A stretch of 64,000 nucleotides of DNA from Mactromeris polynyma (taxonomy: Eukaryota; Mollusca; Bivalvia; Venerida; Mactridae). A program made the translations under genes and the position numbers. Shown piece by piece: positions 12,301 through 27,300 of this stretch (position 1 is its first letter; the number at the start of each line of letters is the position of its first letter). Under the pieces are notes generated by a model. The model was given only the letters and a program-made list of their open reading frames with translations, was not told where the DNA came from and searched no databases. The stretch is from NCBI GenBank assembly GCA_032209605.1, contig JASFXZ010000001.1, forward strand, positions 35,716,619-35,780,618, written 5' to 3'.

Positions 12301-15300
12301 CATTGTAAATTATATTTCACAAAAAACATGGCGAGTATAATGCAGTACAGTGAAACCTCTGTATAAAGACCTCCACTCAGCATTCAGTCTGAGCTGGTTA
12401 TAAGTTGGTCAGATTATTGAGTTAAATAATGAAAGAAATTTTGTACAGTGTCCATAAAATTGAGTTTTTTTAATGATATGGTCTTAAATTCATGGTGGCC
12501 TTTAAGTGAGTTTGACTATTATTGTGAAGTTTTGTGTCTTGAAATAAGCAGTCAAGAAAGATGACATATGTCACAGTCATTAAGCACAACATACTAAACT
12601 TTGGAACAATGTATAGCACCAGAAATGTTCCTGGAATCATTTAATGGATGCGTATAGTGGTTTTGGCTTGACACTATTGTTACTTGGTTTTGATAAAGCA
12701 CCAGTTACAGTCGTTTTTTCATCAAACTTCAATATGTACATTAGAATTAATTGACTTAGCTAATTATAGTTATCCAAGTAGGGATGATAAACTCTTATAA
12801 TTCTTTTATAAATTCATCGTATTACGTGATGATTTTCATGAAGGACTTCATGCCCAAAACATTCATTAAAGAGCAGATAACTGAAGAATTCTAATTTATT
12901 AAGTGCAAGTAGGATATTTTATAATATTGTATTATTTAAACTTCAGTATTTGAAGGAAGAAGTGATGTACCGTTAGCAAGGATATCTGACATTGACGCCT
13001 CAGCCATGTTGACCATACTGGCTAGTGACGATCCAAATGGTAGATTTGGTTTTCCCATTGAATCCAAGGAAAAAACGGTCGCTGAGGATTACTATGCTGG
13101 AATGTCTAGCAGCAGTGCAGTACAGATACAAGTGGATCGTAGAATGGGCGTGTTTGATATTGTTGAAGTATGTTGACCTTCCTTTTCTATTTTATACACA
13201 TTGTATAGTGCATTGCTATTTATTGAAAGTCTTACATTTGCATAGAAACATTTACATACCGATATATTTGAACTTGATAGTGATGAAAGCTTTAAGGGTG
13301 TTTGCAGTACTCGGGTGTGCCTCCTGGAAAAACTAGTACTGGTATCATATGAGGTGTGGACTTGATCCTTGTAAGGTACAGAGTTGAGTGTCCAACACCT
13401 TTTCCATTACTCTACTAGTCCCAGTTTGAAATACATGCAAACTTATCAATAAAATCAGAGTAAAATGTATATAGTGGTCCAAAATTTCCAGTTATTTACT
13501 GACTTCCTGAATTTGCTGAAATTTTAAAATGTGTTTTTATCTTAAACTTGTCTATTGGGTAAGTATGTAGAAATACTGTTGATAATTTTTTTCACTTTCG
13601 AGCAAAGCTTTAGGTGAATGAACTATTCAAATCTCCTGTCGCCATGTGTCCACTTACCATCGACTTTGCGTTCAACTTCTCTGAAACCAATGAGCTGATT
13701 TTCACGAAATTCGGTGTGAAACATTCCTTTGAGTGGCTCTTTCAAATTATACCCTTAACTACTTTGAAGCTATTTTCTATTCAACTCTTATGCTTTTAAT
13801 TATATACAATGTGTGTTCTTTGTTAGCGTTATGTTTTAAATTCATCAGACAAATTATTTTAATTCTAGGTGATGTGGGAAGTGTATTCTGATAAAGTTGC
13901 TGGCGGCTTACCGACTGTGTATGATTTGATATTCCTGGGAACTATTCCTTCAAATTTAATGCTGGTACCCACCCAGAAGAGAGAAGGAACTGGTACTAAT
14001 GTTGTGTCATTTGCAGGAGATTCAGGTAAAAAATAACTCCATAAATTGCTTCATGTAGTTGATTTGGGTAGAAATCCTCACGATTCCAATGATAACGAAA
14101 TAGTACATATCAGAGCATGAGTGAGGAAAAGTCTCATAATCAATAGTGAAATATGAAAGCCTCAATGTAAAGTTTATATCAGCTCTCAGACTGGATTACA
14201 ATTCTGAGATTTTAAATCTGAGTTTGGAGAATGGTCTCAAAACTAAAGCTTCTAATTGGTTGGTTCTTTGGACTGTCTTAAAATTGACCAATGACAAGGT
14301 TGCAGTCTGAGACTATTCTCCAAACTGGCTTTTTAATTCTATGTTCATTTTGGGTGACTGTGCCCTTTTAATGTGGCATTTGCTGCTCATTTGTATAATA
14401 TCAGGCTAAGGTCTTTGAACTTGAAGTCTTGGACAGATCTATGTTGTGGTTTATCAAACTGACCAGATTCAAACCCCAGAACTTTCAACAGAGAATTCTT
14501 ATTGGTTCTGATCTTAATGGGTAGTTTCCTCACCTTCTGTTGTACATTCATTTAGTCTGGGTTCATACAGGCCTTGAATAGACCTTGGATTTTATGCTAG
14601 TATTAAAAACTCCTTGAACTGGCTAAACCCCTAAAAACCTGGAGAAGTACTTGAATTTTGGAAATATGATTGAATTCATATTGGACTCTTTAAAAAACTT
14701 TTTTACAGTATCTTTGTTTTGTGGGAAGAATAAATTTATTAGAAGTATGGAAAGAAATTTAAAAAAAGGAAAAAATACATATTAGGTCACTTTATTCCCC
14801 CATCATTTATGGCACATTTATTGTGCTTTTATTTCTGTTTTACAGAAAAATCATGACCTTTTGTTAACTTATTCAGCTTATTAGCGAGTTGATGATAAGC
14901 CATAACCCTTTAAAATTGAAACATGTCCTTGAAAAGAACTTGAATTTTGTCTCAGACTAACCATGCTGTTACCATCACACTTGGTTTGTGGGAGAAATGC
15001 TTGCTATTTCTGTAGATGTGGAGAAATATTCAAACATACTCTTTGGACTTTTGACAGAGACTCACATATTGGTTCCTAGCATTTACCATCCAACATCTGA
15101 AGAAATAATGGATGGTTTCTGTATCTCTGCATGGATACAGCCATATGCTAACAATGATGGTTACATAGTTGCTAAGACAAACATTGATGGTTCCCGGCAC
15201 TTCTATACACTGAGGATCATTACCAACAGTCTACAAACACAACTTGTCTTTGGATATTCAATAACAGGATCTAATGTAAGTCATACTTCTAAGATCTTAC

Positions 15301-18300
15301 ATATTCAAAACTGATTGCAGTTGGAACCCACTCGAAACAATTGTGGTGATAAGAAGTAGTTTTATGTTCTAAATGTTGTCACTTTGATAAAGGAAATCAT
15401 TATTTTCAACCATATATCTTACCCCTTTTCTGTGGTACATGTATATCTATTTGCATTCAGGATAATGCATGAGAGTTTTTTTAAATGGTACCCAAATTAC
15501 CAAGTTCTAATTCTTTAAAAAAGGTGTTTCAATATTGTTTCTTGTATCATTGTAGTATTTATTTTTACCTATGAATCCTTAGCCATGTAAACACCTATCA
15601 CGCTTTTCAATTATTTTAGAGTAGTTTCACAGTAAAAATGATAAAACAGAAAATGACCCATAACACCAAAAAAAAATTATTTGCAATTATGGTGCTAATT
15701 TCTTATAGTTAAAATAATTCCAGACTGATCCATATTTCCAAATAATTTTAAATTGTAACAACTTGATTTAGAGGAAAATGATGTTACTACTTTTCTGTTT
15801 GTTTCCATGGTAAAAATAACTAGGCCCATAGCAGCTATGTGTTTTAACCAATCAAAGGTAAAATAAGGGTCTAACACATCTTGTCCGAAGTAGTACAATG
15901 TCATAATAGAGGGATTTTTTAAATTACTTGGCACAATTGTTCACCATGTGTCGGGCACAAAACCTGTGACCATACCTCAAAGGTCATGCTTAGAGGTCAA
16001 ATGTAAAAAATGGGTATAATATATATGCGCTGTTTAGCATTATATAACCTGGTTCCCATCATCGCTTGTCAATTGGGAGTCTCAACATCTTGCCCTAGGG
16101 TATCTAGTACAAGTTTCCTGTATAATTTTAAGTTTAAATGAGCCAAAAAATATACTGTAGCAGAAGTGTGGTAAAATTATTTAATGTTTACGTTGAGTTA
16201 TTTCTATTAACAGAGTTATTGCCCTTTGGTCTGCCTATAAAAATCCTTTATTGTGTCAAATATAGGAGATACGAATACGAATCCTATTGACATTTTCTTT
16301 TCCACAAAACTTATTTGTATGTCTTTGTTGGTACTTATATATTGAAACTTATTTTGCAGGGACTTGAGGTTTGTTTTTTGTTTTATCATCATGTTGTTGT
16401 TGTTGTTCAGAGGTGTCTTGATGTACCTGTATATCTGTATATTGCAATATGCAACCAAACTATATGGTACTGTGATATGATATGAATTATTCATGAAAAC
16501 TTGATATAAATCAAAAACTGAAATGAAAATTATTTTTTTTAGTTTTAGCTTATTATTAAAATCAGGTTTAATCACAACTGAAAAAAAATGAAATTTTTTT
16601 GATAGCTGTTTTATTGTAACTCATGCGTGATTATCTTTTGCAACTCATTTGAGGAGTATGCAGTTGAATAAAAATTTTAAGTAAGAGAAACATCTACGGT
16701 CAAAATAGTGTGGCACCTATCACAATACATTTTTTTTACTAGTATATTGCAATATATTGTGGTATTCATGACACCACTACTGTTGTTGTTGCATTTATGT
16801 AGCTGCTGCTGTTGTTGATATTGTTGTCACTACTAATACCATGTCACTATAAAACACACATTGATCTTCTTTACATGCTCACCTAATCTGTCTGCTTCAT
16901 ATTTAACAGTTTTTGTCCATGTGTTGTGTTGGTACTAACATAATATCCAAACAGAGTTATTTCAAGCACCCCTGTATTTTCAATTTCATAAAACACAATC
17001 TTAATTACTATTCAGTACTTTCAATTTTATAACTTTTGACTGATAATTGTCACAACATGCCTCCCCCACCCACCCTGAATAGACTCAATATTCTTGTGTG
17101 TCTGTGTGCTAGTATACTCTGTAGAAATTCATAACATATGTTATTACCGATATGCACAATTTATACAACTCTGAAACAAACACTTTTTTTGCATCTTTGT
17201 TACTCAAAGGGAATTTTTAATTGATTGAAAAATGATGCTAACATTTAATCTTTCATTTATTGAGTGTTATTTATATTAATCTTGGATGAAATGAATTTGT
17301 AAAGAATTGAATTGCCTCAAGTTATTCAAAATTGTTCCCAACACCATACGTATGGTTCCCCAATGTTATCATAGTGTATTTAAGTCCTCCATACATGCTT
17401 GATTGAAATATCAAGACTAGACTAGTACAACTTATAGTCAAATAGCCATTAGCTACAAAGTGGGCAACTAAACTTGGCCTCAATTGTTTCAAAAAGCCAA
17501 TTTTGTAATAAATTTGCATGAGCTAATCAAAGTATATCACTTTTTTTTCAACTTTTTAAAGTTGCATAAAGTATCTGTATAAATAAATTATTACCTTTTA
17601 GCAGTATTGCAGTCCAAAATAAAGGTCAAAATCTTTAAGACCATGATTTTTTTCAAACACTAAGATAAATGTTTTGCCTCAGATGATCATAGAAGGGAAC
17701 TCTTGGTAGGGTGTTTTGTTCTAAGACATCTGTTTAAAATTATAGGAGAATGCAGTTGTGTCTGTCACTTACCAACGTAATATCGAGGATACCAAGTGGC
17801 ATCATGTGGTTGTCTCAGCTGGTTCTGGGTCTGTTGAGTTCTATATGGATGGAGCAATAATAGGAACCAGGTAATATGTGTTGTGTATTTTTGATGAAAT
17901 TTAACTGTAAGATTTCTATCGTATAATAGGCCTGTTAATTAATGAGACATTGTTGTGACGGTTCAATACCTATAGTTCGGTTTATGGCTATATCCTGGAG
18001 ATGCAGTATGCAGAAGATTTGATTCCAGGCCTTAATATCACAAAAAGATATTGAGATCTACCTAAAACTCAGATTTTCAAGAGATTATAATTTGAGTTAA
18101 AAAGACCACATAGTCAATTTAAAGATCACGGTGGGGGATTATTGCGCATAATTATGTTCATGTCACACAATTGGCTTATAAGTGTGTTAGTAGTGAGTGT
18201 GAAAAATGCATGAAACTTTCAAATGAGTGCTAAGTATTCTTTCTGGTCTATTTTCAAATTTCTGTGAGAATTAGTGTTGTTATGACATATGCTAGTAATT

Positions 18301-21300
18301 ATTGGGTATTAGTGCTACACTTCACTCTCAGACTTACTTCCTGCTTTCATATTTCACTCTAATGGCCTCATACATTCATTTACAATGTCATTGTAAATTT
18401 TTCAGATCTTTGACAGCAGCACAAGTTATCATTGATTCTGATGGTAGATTGACAGTTGGTGCAATATATCCAGGAACTCATCAGTTCAAAGGATATCTAC
18501 AGGATGTGAGAATATACATAAGAAAACTGTCGAGCGAGTAAGAAAATTTATAGAATTATGTCTTAGACTACATTTGTGTTGAAGAAATAATTGTCGTCAT
18601 TTGTTTGAAAACTTTGTCTTAAGTGGATAGTACAGTCAAACCTTGTTCATTCAAATTCATCCGGTCAGAAATTTTAATCTGAATACATGTACAACATAGT
18701 TTCAAATAGCCCATTTTAATTCGATGTGCCTAAGAAAATACATTAGGACCTGAAATTTATTTCGGATGATACCAAGTATTTGGACCAAAGGTTGTCGAAT
18801 ATACGAGGTCCAACTGTAATTCATTACAATACTTCTAAAACATTGTGAGAAAATCTTGCAAGCTTCTTGAACTGTGTTTCTGCTTGAAAGAGTTAATGAT
18901 GTTGTCATCGTTGTTGTTTTTTCAGTGAGATTCTGGAACTCCATGAAATGACTGCCAGGCAGGACCTTGCCATTATCTCAGGGTATCTTACCTACGGCAT
19001 GGGTATCAGGGAACAATTCATACGCTTACAGACTGTGCAAGATACAGAGGAAGAAAGTAATGAGGTTTTCACTGTCCGTCTGCTCAATACCAAAAATGGT
19101 GCCACTTTGTCACTCTCTGATAACACAGCTACTGTTACTGGTAAGATATGATTAAGTTTATCTCAAAATATGTTGCCCATCTGTCCGTCTGTCCTTCCAG
19201 TCTGCCGCTAAATTTTGTCTTCTTTATATCTTTACACACAGTGCAAGGATTTTCAAATAACTTGGCACAAATGTTTGCCATGGTGAATGAGTCTGTAAGC
19301 ATCCCTCTTGTGGTGTCTATATCCCTGTCTGCATTGATATTTTATGTTGTCAGCATTTGTCAATATTTTCTATGTTCTGCAACATTTGTTTCATTCTTTT
19401 GTTTCAATAATTTGAAGATTCTTTCCTATCTTTATGTTATTTATATGTTTTTTAGTCTTGAATAGTTTTCATATTTCCATTTACTGGATAGTTTGACATA
19501 TATCTGAAACCTAAGAGTTCTCTATGTTCTCTTCTATTCTAGAATTTGTAATAGTTTATTTACAACATGAAGAATTTAAATGTTTTTCTAGTTTTGAAGA
19601 GCTTTATGATTTTCGGTATTGCAGAGCCTTTTGTGATTTTCAGTATTGAAGAGTTTTTATGATTTTCAGTATTGAAGAGCTTTTTATGATTTTCAGTATT
19701 GAAGAGTGACAATGCCAATGGTTTATTTTCCTTTCCACAACAATGTCAGCCTGCTTTACCAAGCACCGAAACATCAACAGTAACATGTACAGTTGCTAGG
19801 CAACGTGGTGATGATGGCCAGGTCATAGTAACCTGGGCTGTGTACCAAACTTTATCAGGCCAAGTGACATTAGGATTAGCTTCACAGGATTTTGTGGAGT
19901 ATACCGGTCAGATTGTCTTTGAAGCAGGTGTAAGGTTGAAGGTAATTTCATTTTTTCCCCGATAAAGTTTTCTTCAGGTATTATTTCAAAATTATACATA
20001 CTAGTTATTTTAGGTTACCAAAAAATTTCTTAAAACACCAATGTGTACTTATTAGCCTTTGGTGAGACCATCTTCTGAACGACACTTAACCTTCCATTGT
20101 TTTGTCAACTTAGTGAACAATTCTGTTGCGGCAAACAAATGTCATAGGTAATAGTTATTTCATTACCACAATTATCTTTGCAGACATTTTTGCTGGAAAA
20201 TTAAATAATCATAAGTTTGATTTTGTTTTCAGACATTTTCAGTTCAGTTGAAAGACGATAATGTTCCAGAGTCCATAGAAACATTTGAAATTCGTTTAGT
20301 GAACACAACAACAGAAGACAACATTGTTGGTACCACAGACGCAAGTGGTGCCAGTATTGACGAAGCTCATAGCGTATCCAATGTAACGGTGAAAGAAAAC
20401 GATTTTCCATTTGGCCTTTTGCAATTCTCGACATCATTAATTCCGCCAAGACCCGACGATCCCTATATACCGCCCAATACTGAGAGACCTGTGGTATGTA
20501 ACACTTTGTTACTTTGTTCTTTATTGTGATTTGCTGTTTAATGGAACTTGTCATTTTTTCTGTGCCTAAAAATAGGACTTAATATTAATATAAATAACTT
20601 TTAATGTACTCAAATCAAATACCGGAATGGTGTACTATATGTGTTTGATTTCACCTTATTTGTCGCTGCTGTCGTACCAGTCATGGGGTTGAACCCCAAC
20701 AGATTTCAATATGAAGTTCTCAAATATACATTTTTTTCGTTTTACGCAAATTGTTATACCCCATATTTAATTCAAAACTTACAAAGACATGAATACAACT
20801 AGATGTTAATTTTCATGAAAATTCATAATTATTTAGAAGTATACCACTGAATAAGTCATGTAGCAATATTGTTTTCTATTTTTAGATCAGAGTAGCAGAA
20901 GAAGCTGGAATTGCACGCCTCCTGGTGGTGAGAGCCCAAGGTTATCAAGGGGTGATAACTGCAGAATGGAGAACTACTGATGGTACAGCTAAAAGTAGCG
21001 GCAAAAATCCCCCAGATTACTCAGTAAGTATTTCATGCTAAGTTCTTTACTTTAGACTATAAAGAATAACTATACAATAATTAACATACACATCATGGTA
21101 GACATATTCACTTTATATTCTACAGCCCTCCCCCCCCACCCCCCTCCAAGGACTTAATAAACAAATGGCTGTTTGAGTGAGGTTGTGTGTTTAACAATAA
21201 CAACTTATTAGTTCCTTTTTACTCCTCTATTATCTTGTTACAGACTGTCCTTATCAGTTTGTTGATAATGTTTATTATATTGAGAATCAGATCAGGGAAC

Positions 21301-24300
21301 CAAGTAGAGTACACCCTCCAGTAATAGACCACCTCGAGGTTCATACCCCCTTAATAATAAGACTGTATTTGATGGAACAATTTCTTCAGAACTAATGCTG
21401 GTCTTAATATTGAGGTTTCACTGTATAAATTCAGAATTTCTTAAATGAAAATTATCTAATACAAAATGTACTAATGAAAATCCTTCCTTTTGTTGCTCTA
21501 TTTATCACTCAATTGGTTTCTCACACACAAAATTATACTTGTCAGTACAGATTTGATCTCTCCAGAGATGTTCGTCTATTGTGTACATCATAACGCACTG
21601 TAAGTCTATCTCGTGTTCATCATTCGGTTCGTTTGATGCCCATTTGATGAATGAGAATGGACGCATTTCAGCATTTGATGTCCACATCCATTGCTTTGTC
21701 TTGGAAAGGAATGTACCACTTGTCCACCATCCTCTAGCATTACGATATTCTGTAACAAGAACAAAAATCGAAATGATTATCTTATTAGAAGGATATTTTG
21801 TAACTAGGGATGTCAATGAATATTTGAATATTCATTCATATGTCCCAATATTCGCATAATGATTCGGCGCTCAAATATTTGATAAATGTAAAACAAATCA
21901 CTATAAAAACTAAGCATGAGTATTATAATGTAATGGTCTCGTCATCATCGAGTTAAATAGCATGTTACATGTAAATGATCTCTACAGGTTAATTTGAAAT
22001 AATGGATTAAAATTTCTGTAAAAAATGTATTATGATTTAAATGCTTAAATGTAGTTTTCAGTACATTTAGCTCTTACAAAAGTCTAGTATCAACTAGAAA
22101 TTTCTTTTTTATTTTTCTTTTACTTTCATAAAAAAGTTGGAATAGGCAACACTATAGTTTTCTTTTTGTGGGTTACAAAGCTTTCCAAGCAAGCATAGTT
22201 AGTCTATGTATATATGCAAAAAGATATAGTAATGATAAATAGTGTATGCCTTTTTCAAATGGATGAAAGTCAAATATTTGAATCCCTGGTATGGGCAGGG
22301 CATGTCCTTCTTTGACATTAGGCTTGGTCATTTGTCATCATCCTATGATTCATGAGGATAAGTTTCGGTCATTTGTGGTTGGGGAATTAGTACTGGTTCA
22401 TAATTAATTCCAGGAGTCAACTGACCACATAATATATACAATCGAAAAATGGTGTTTAACCAAATAAAAACAAAAAATTGGAGCAAAACTATTGTCACAG
22501 TTTCTTACAAAAACTGTGTTACATTAATTGTGTACCAAAGCCTTGATATATTATGCTACAATATCCCACAAATTATTTAACTGTATTCTCATATCGCAAT
22601 GTATAAACTCTGGTTTACTACTTAACAGCTTTTGTCTAAATTCTATAGTTTAAAGAAAATGTAGGAGACAAGTCTATATTTAATACTCTTCATGGGGGGA
22701 AGTTTAGAAATAGCATCCTGAAGAAATTACACAATGTTATTTTAAAAATATCAAATGTTGAGACTATTTCTATCTTTTCATAAATATTTCATAAATATCT
22801 AAAGCATACTAGAAAATCAATTTAAAATCTGACAGTTACCTTTATTGTTTTTCAATAGAAATGCAATTAGATGATGTTCCTTTATAAAGTTCAGTGTGAG
22901 AAGGTCGGCGTCAAAGGCTGCACAATAATCGCGTGCCTCGTACCACGATGTGTTAAATGCTGAAAATAGATAACAGCTTGGCCATCCATCATGCATTATG
23001 AAACCAGAGGGACATTTGTTGTGTTGATTCTTCTGACCATTTGCGCTGTTGTCATTGTCTTTGACATATGATTCCAATTTTCTTGCTCCGCGTAAAACAC
23101 GTTTTGATAAATTTCTCATTTCTTTTACTAGTTTTTTCTCCATTCTGTTGAAATCATCACTCAATGAATCCACTGAATCACTTAATTCCCTGACATAACT
23201 TTCTGTTGATGGCAATGATCTTGTGGACCTTGACTTTACACCCAATTTTCCATTTGTGTTGTCATGGTAACACTGGTTGCTAGGCAACAAGGACACTTCA
23301 TAACAATCATTATTTATGCTCAATGCACATGCTGATCTCTTCTTTCCAATTGCAACATGAAATATCCCCCAAAATACAATAAAACTTATTATTTTCATAA
23401 TTGGTTACTTTAGCCCTGCTGCCTGTCTCTGTCATAAATTTCTGTTGGTCAGTCGTTGATACTAATTTTCAGTTGTATTGACAATATTTTTTACTTTAAT
23501 TTTTTTTTGTTCTTTAGTACTCAAAGTAGTATTAGTCCTTTTTAAAAATCCAAAGCTTATCTCTGAAGTACTGCCTTATATGTATAGAAACAGAGCCTGC
23601 ATTGCCTATGTACTGTAAGTACTGACTGCACCGATTATCTGGATGATAGTAACCAGGTTCTTTGAACTGTAGACCACCATGTATTATCAGCTGTAGTACA
23701 CATGCCCATTCAAGTGAATAATTCATGCTAACTGTTTGCAAATGATTTGTTTATTACAACAAAATGTACTTTTTTGCCCGAGTCTGTTGTCATCAAATCA
23801 TACCAATTAGTCTTGTCTGTGTATATTGTAAAAAGATGAAATATTTTACTGAACTAGATGAATTTCTACTACACATGGCAGGTTATTCGACACATTTGGT
23901 AAACTCTATATTTTGTTTGATAATGTGGCTTAACTATTCTGCCTTGCATTATTACATCTTTATGTTTTGTGAAATGCAAAAATGTTTAGTTTGTCTTGTG
24001 TAATAATTTCAATTACATCAAATGGAAACCATTTTTATTAGAAACCATAGCAACATTGTATCATATAAGTAAAATTGTCATATTAGACGCCTCTTCTAAA
24101 ATGTGTGGCAAACCATTGGGTTATTTTTTTGTGGAAAACTTCTACCATTTTATCACATTGGAACTGTATTTCATACGCTAAGTTCACATTGAGATGAATG
24201 AAGGTAATTCACTTCAGAGCCTGCTTAATATTCAACATCATTTAATGTATAGTAGTTTGGAAAGATTGTATATAAATAAATAAACGAGAATTCATGATGA

Positions 24301-27300
24301 AATCCTTTTTTATTTCATACTCTATTATTCAGGGATCATGTTTTAACTGAATTAATTTCATAAAGATGCGATGAGAAAATTTTATATGACTTTGGGGAAA
24401 TCTTCTTAACCAGTGAACATAGTTGTTAGCTATTGAATTGAATAAGGCTACATGATAGACTTGTTGTTTGTGATGTCCTGGGCTAAACTGAACATTTATT
24501 TTTCGGTGCAGCCATATTGTGCTCGCTTTACTTCATGTGTCACAGTTGTGTATAAAGCCATTAATATCTAAAGTTAAATGTCGAAGCATTTGTACAGCCG
24601 ACATTTGTAAACGGGACTCTTATTTGTTTAATTCTGCATGTATAAGTATACCACGATAAGTTGAGAGTGACGTCATGCAATGTTTACATGGTTTGACCAC
24701 CTTCATTGATCAAAATAGGTAAATCAAATAAAAAGCAAAACTATTTATTCTGATATTGATTTCATTACACTAACAGCCGTGATAGCTCAGATGGTAGCGA
24801 GTCCGCGTCTTACAAAACTAATTAAGCTTTTTAGTTTTGGGTCCGAGTTCGAGACCATCGGGAGGTAGTTGTGTTTTTTTTTTCATAGCACTATTATATA
24901 TTTTGTTGGTCATCTACAGTTGTACTTACACGACTTATACTAATAAATGTTTGTTGGAATATCATTAATTTAAAACATTGAATAGCATGTGTATTTATTA
25001 GCTATTCACTAATAACGATATGGTTTCATGATTTTTAAAGTGCACAATATCATCGTGCAGTAGATTTACATGTACATTTATCGCTACACACTCACTGTAT
25101 ATGGAACAAAGTTGATATGGCTACTTCGAAAAACGTAAGGGGTTCAAATGAACATTTTAGCGACGATGCTGTAGCCATCATCAAACACGTTTGATTTAAC
25201 GACAAAGCAATTAGACGATAACAAAAAAATAAAAATAAACGGACAGAAACGACAAACAACAAGTAATTGACAAGCACTCAGAGTAAGGGATAAAAATTCA
25301 TATTTTCCATAAAAAAATGGGAGGCAGGAATGTGACTCGAACTCGCACCCTATCTACTTGTCAAAGTTACTAGTCAGAAGCGCTACCAATTGAGGTATTA
25401 AACGGTAACAGTAACTACTTTGACACTGAAGTCACTTTTCAGCTATATATTTAGATTTTAAGATAAATATGGAATATTATCACATTTATATATGTTTTTT
25501 GTGGGGCCATGATTGATCCCAGTGTCATGACTTATCCAAATTGGCCCTACTTATTTATTTGCTCTTCGATGCGAGACTTTATTCATTTCTAACAAAAATT
25601 GCTTTGTCTAAGACATTTTATTGTAGGTAGGAGAGTACCACAAACAAACATCTGTATAGGATGGCCTAATGATGTACTCACTCATAATGGACCAATCGGG
25701 CTAAAATTTTAAATCAGGCTCAAGTTTTTAAGATGTTTAAATTAAAGTGATAATGATTTGCTGTAAGATGCTGTATGATGAAAAATATATCCTTTTAAGA
25801 TTATATTTATACATGATATAGCCTTTGTGAAAGTAGATATGTACAATTTTCAATTAATGCAGGTGTGTTACTGGTTCAAGTTTTTATTTTACATATATTC
25901 TTTGTACTTGTCAATATTATGTTGCTATTCTGTATTCTAGTTTAATTAATTGTATGATTCTTATCTAATTTGATTGCAGACTGAGGTAAGATTCTTTCTA
26001 AATCCCCTATTTGTTGGTTTAGACTGGAAAACTTATGAATGAAAGTTTATATATAAACATCGTGTATTATAAAAATCAAGCTCTGAATTTACAAACATAT
26101 CTCTATTGACATCTGTCTCAAACTCTAAGTTGTCAAACATATAAAGGGCTAGTATGTTAACTAGGGGTCTTATTCACATACATTTTAAGACTGAAATTCA
26201 GACATAGACTTAAAATTTACAAAAGTAATACTTGCCAACCTTTTGTTTTTCCTTCAATGAAAACAAATGAAATTGTGTTTGAATATTTGGTGTTACTCAC
26301 TTTACAATTTTGCCAATTTTTAAAAATATTTATCATTTTGAAGTCTCGGTCTTTTGATATTTATGAATAAGGCCCCTGGGGTAGAGGTTACAAAACTTGA
26401 GATCAGACTCAATTCTCAAAACCCATTTTGTTTGCAACTGATTTTGGTTTAATGCATGCATGCTATACATAATTACACTGTTTATGTGTTAAAGTAAATG
26501 AACAGATAAATTTAGTATGGCTTATAGAATGATGCATAATAGATTGCATCATCAAACGCACGCAATGAAAATTTGAGCGCAAAAAACGAGATTTTAGATG
26601 TAAGAACAGACTCAAGTTTTAAAACTTCGGACCCTGGATGGCAAGACATTTTGTTGCATAATTATGCAAAGCAATGATGCATGTGTGGATCCTGAGAGGG
26701 AGAGACCGGGGTATGAACCCTCTATGAGATTTTGGCAAAATTGGGTAGCTACTTATTCTCTCTTTTATCCATAGCTAATCCTAGATCTCATGAGGAGGTC
26801 CTAAATTCAAGGATCTCACTGTTTTTAAGACAAAACATTGCAAAAATCTAGGGACGTAGATCCTCTGCCTTACGAGGAGCTGGACCACCAGTACCCCCAC
26901 CCACCCCTGGATCCACACATGTGATGTATTTGTTTAGAAAAAGGAGTTCTTGAAGTTGTGTTTGAGCTTTGCTATATGTATATTTACTGGTTAAAAGTGC
27001 TAATCCCTCGGTGCTACATCACCAAGGTTCTTAGAAGCTGCTGGATACATCTTCTGTCGATTTTTATTGCGATAAACTTTAACAAGAACGGTTCAAATGA
27101 ATTGAACTACTGAATAAAGTTGATTCCTTTCAAAATCATACATCATGTTGGATCGTTATCATAATGTAGTGAATGATTCACAAAATATGAAATGGTGGCT
27201 TAGCTCTCTATACCCGTATATAACCACCCAAAATATCTCTTTGTTTCATATGGATTTTCTATGGTACACAAGGTTTCCTATTCTAGGGAATTCACTGTGC

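Larger units (their letters stand above)
10206..13868 (+). other. ADGRV1 introns 15-19
   Basis: Introns at 10206-10573, 10835-11384, 11515-11997, 12225-12946 and 13168-13868. A C11 tract is at 11636-11646 and a pogo-like end (CAGTGAAACCTCTG) at 12348. Intron 15-16 sequence 'GGGGTCC' repeats near 10880-10990. Otherwise nothing recognised. Confidence 0.5.
17871..20885 (+). other. ADGRV1 introns 22-26
   Basis: Introns at 17871-18405, 18538-18925, 19141-19696, 19942-20232 and 20494-20885. Besides the listed MITE (18633-18816) and acceptor duplication, nothing was recognised. Confidence 0.5.

Noticed and set aside
20201..20554. 117-aa minus-strand ORF
   Set aside because: It is antisense to exon 26, whose plus-strand frame has clear Calx-beta motifs.
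21581..21859. 92-aa plus-strand ORF
   Set aside because: It is the reverse complement of the lectin's second exon.
24776..24870. A functional tRNA-Val (TAC in the loop region)
   Set aside because: The acceptor and T stems do not pair and the interval between boxes is too long, so only a tRNA-like call is supported.
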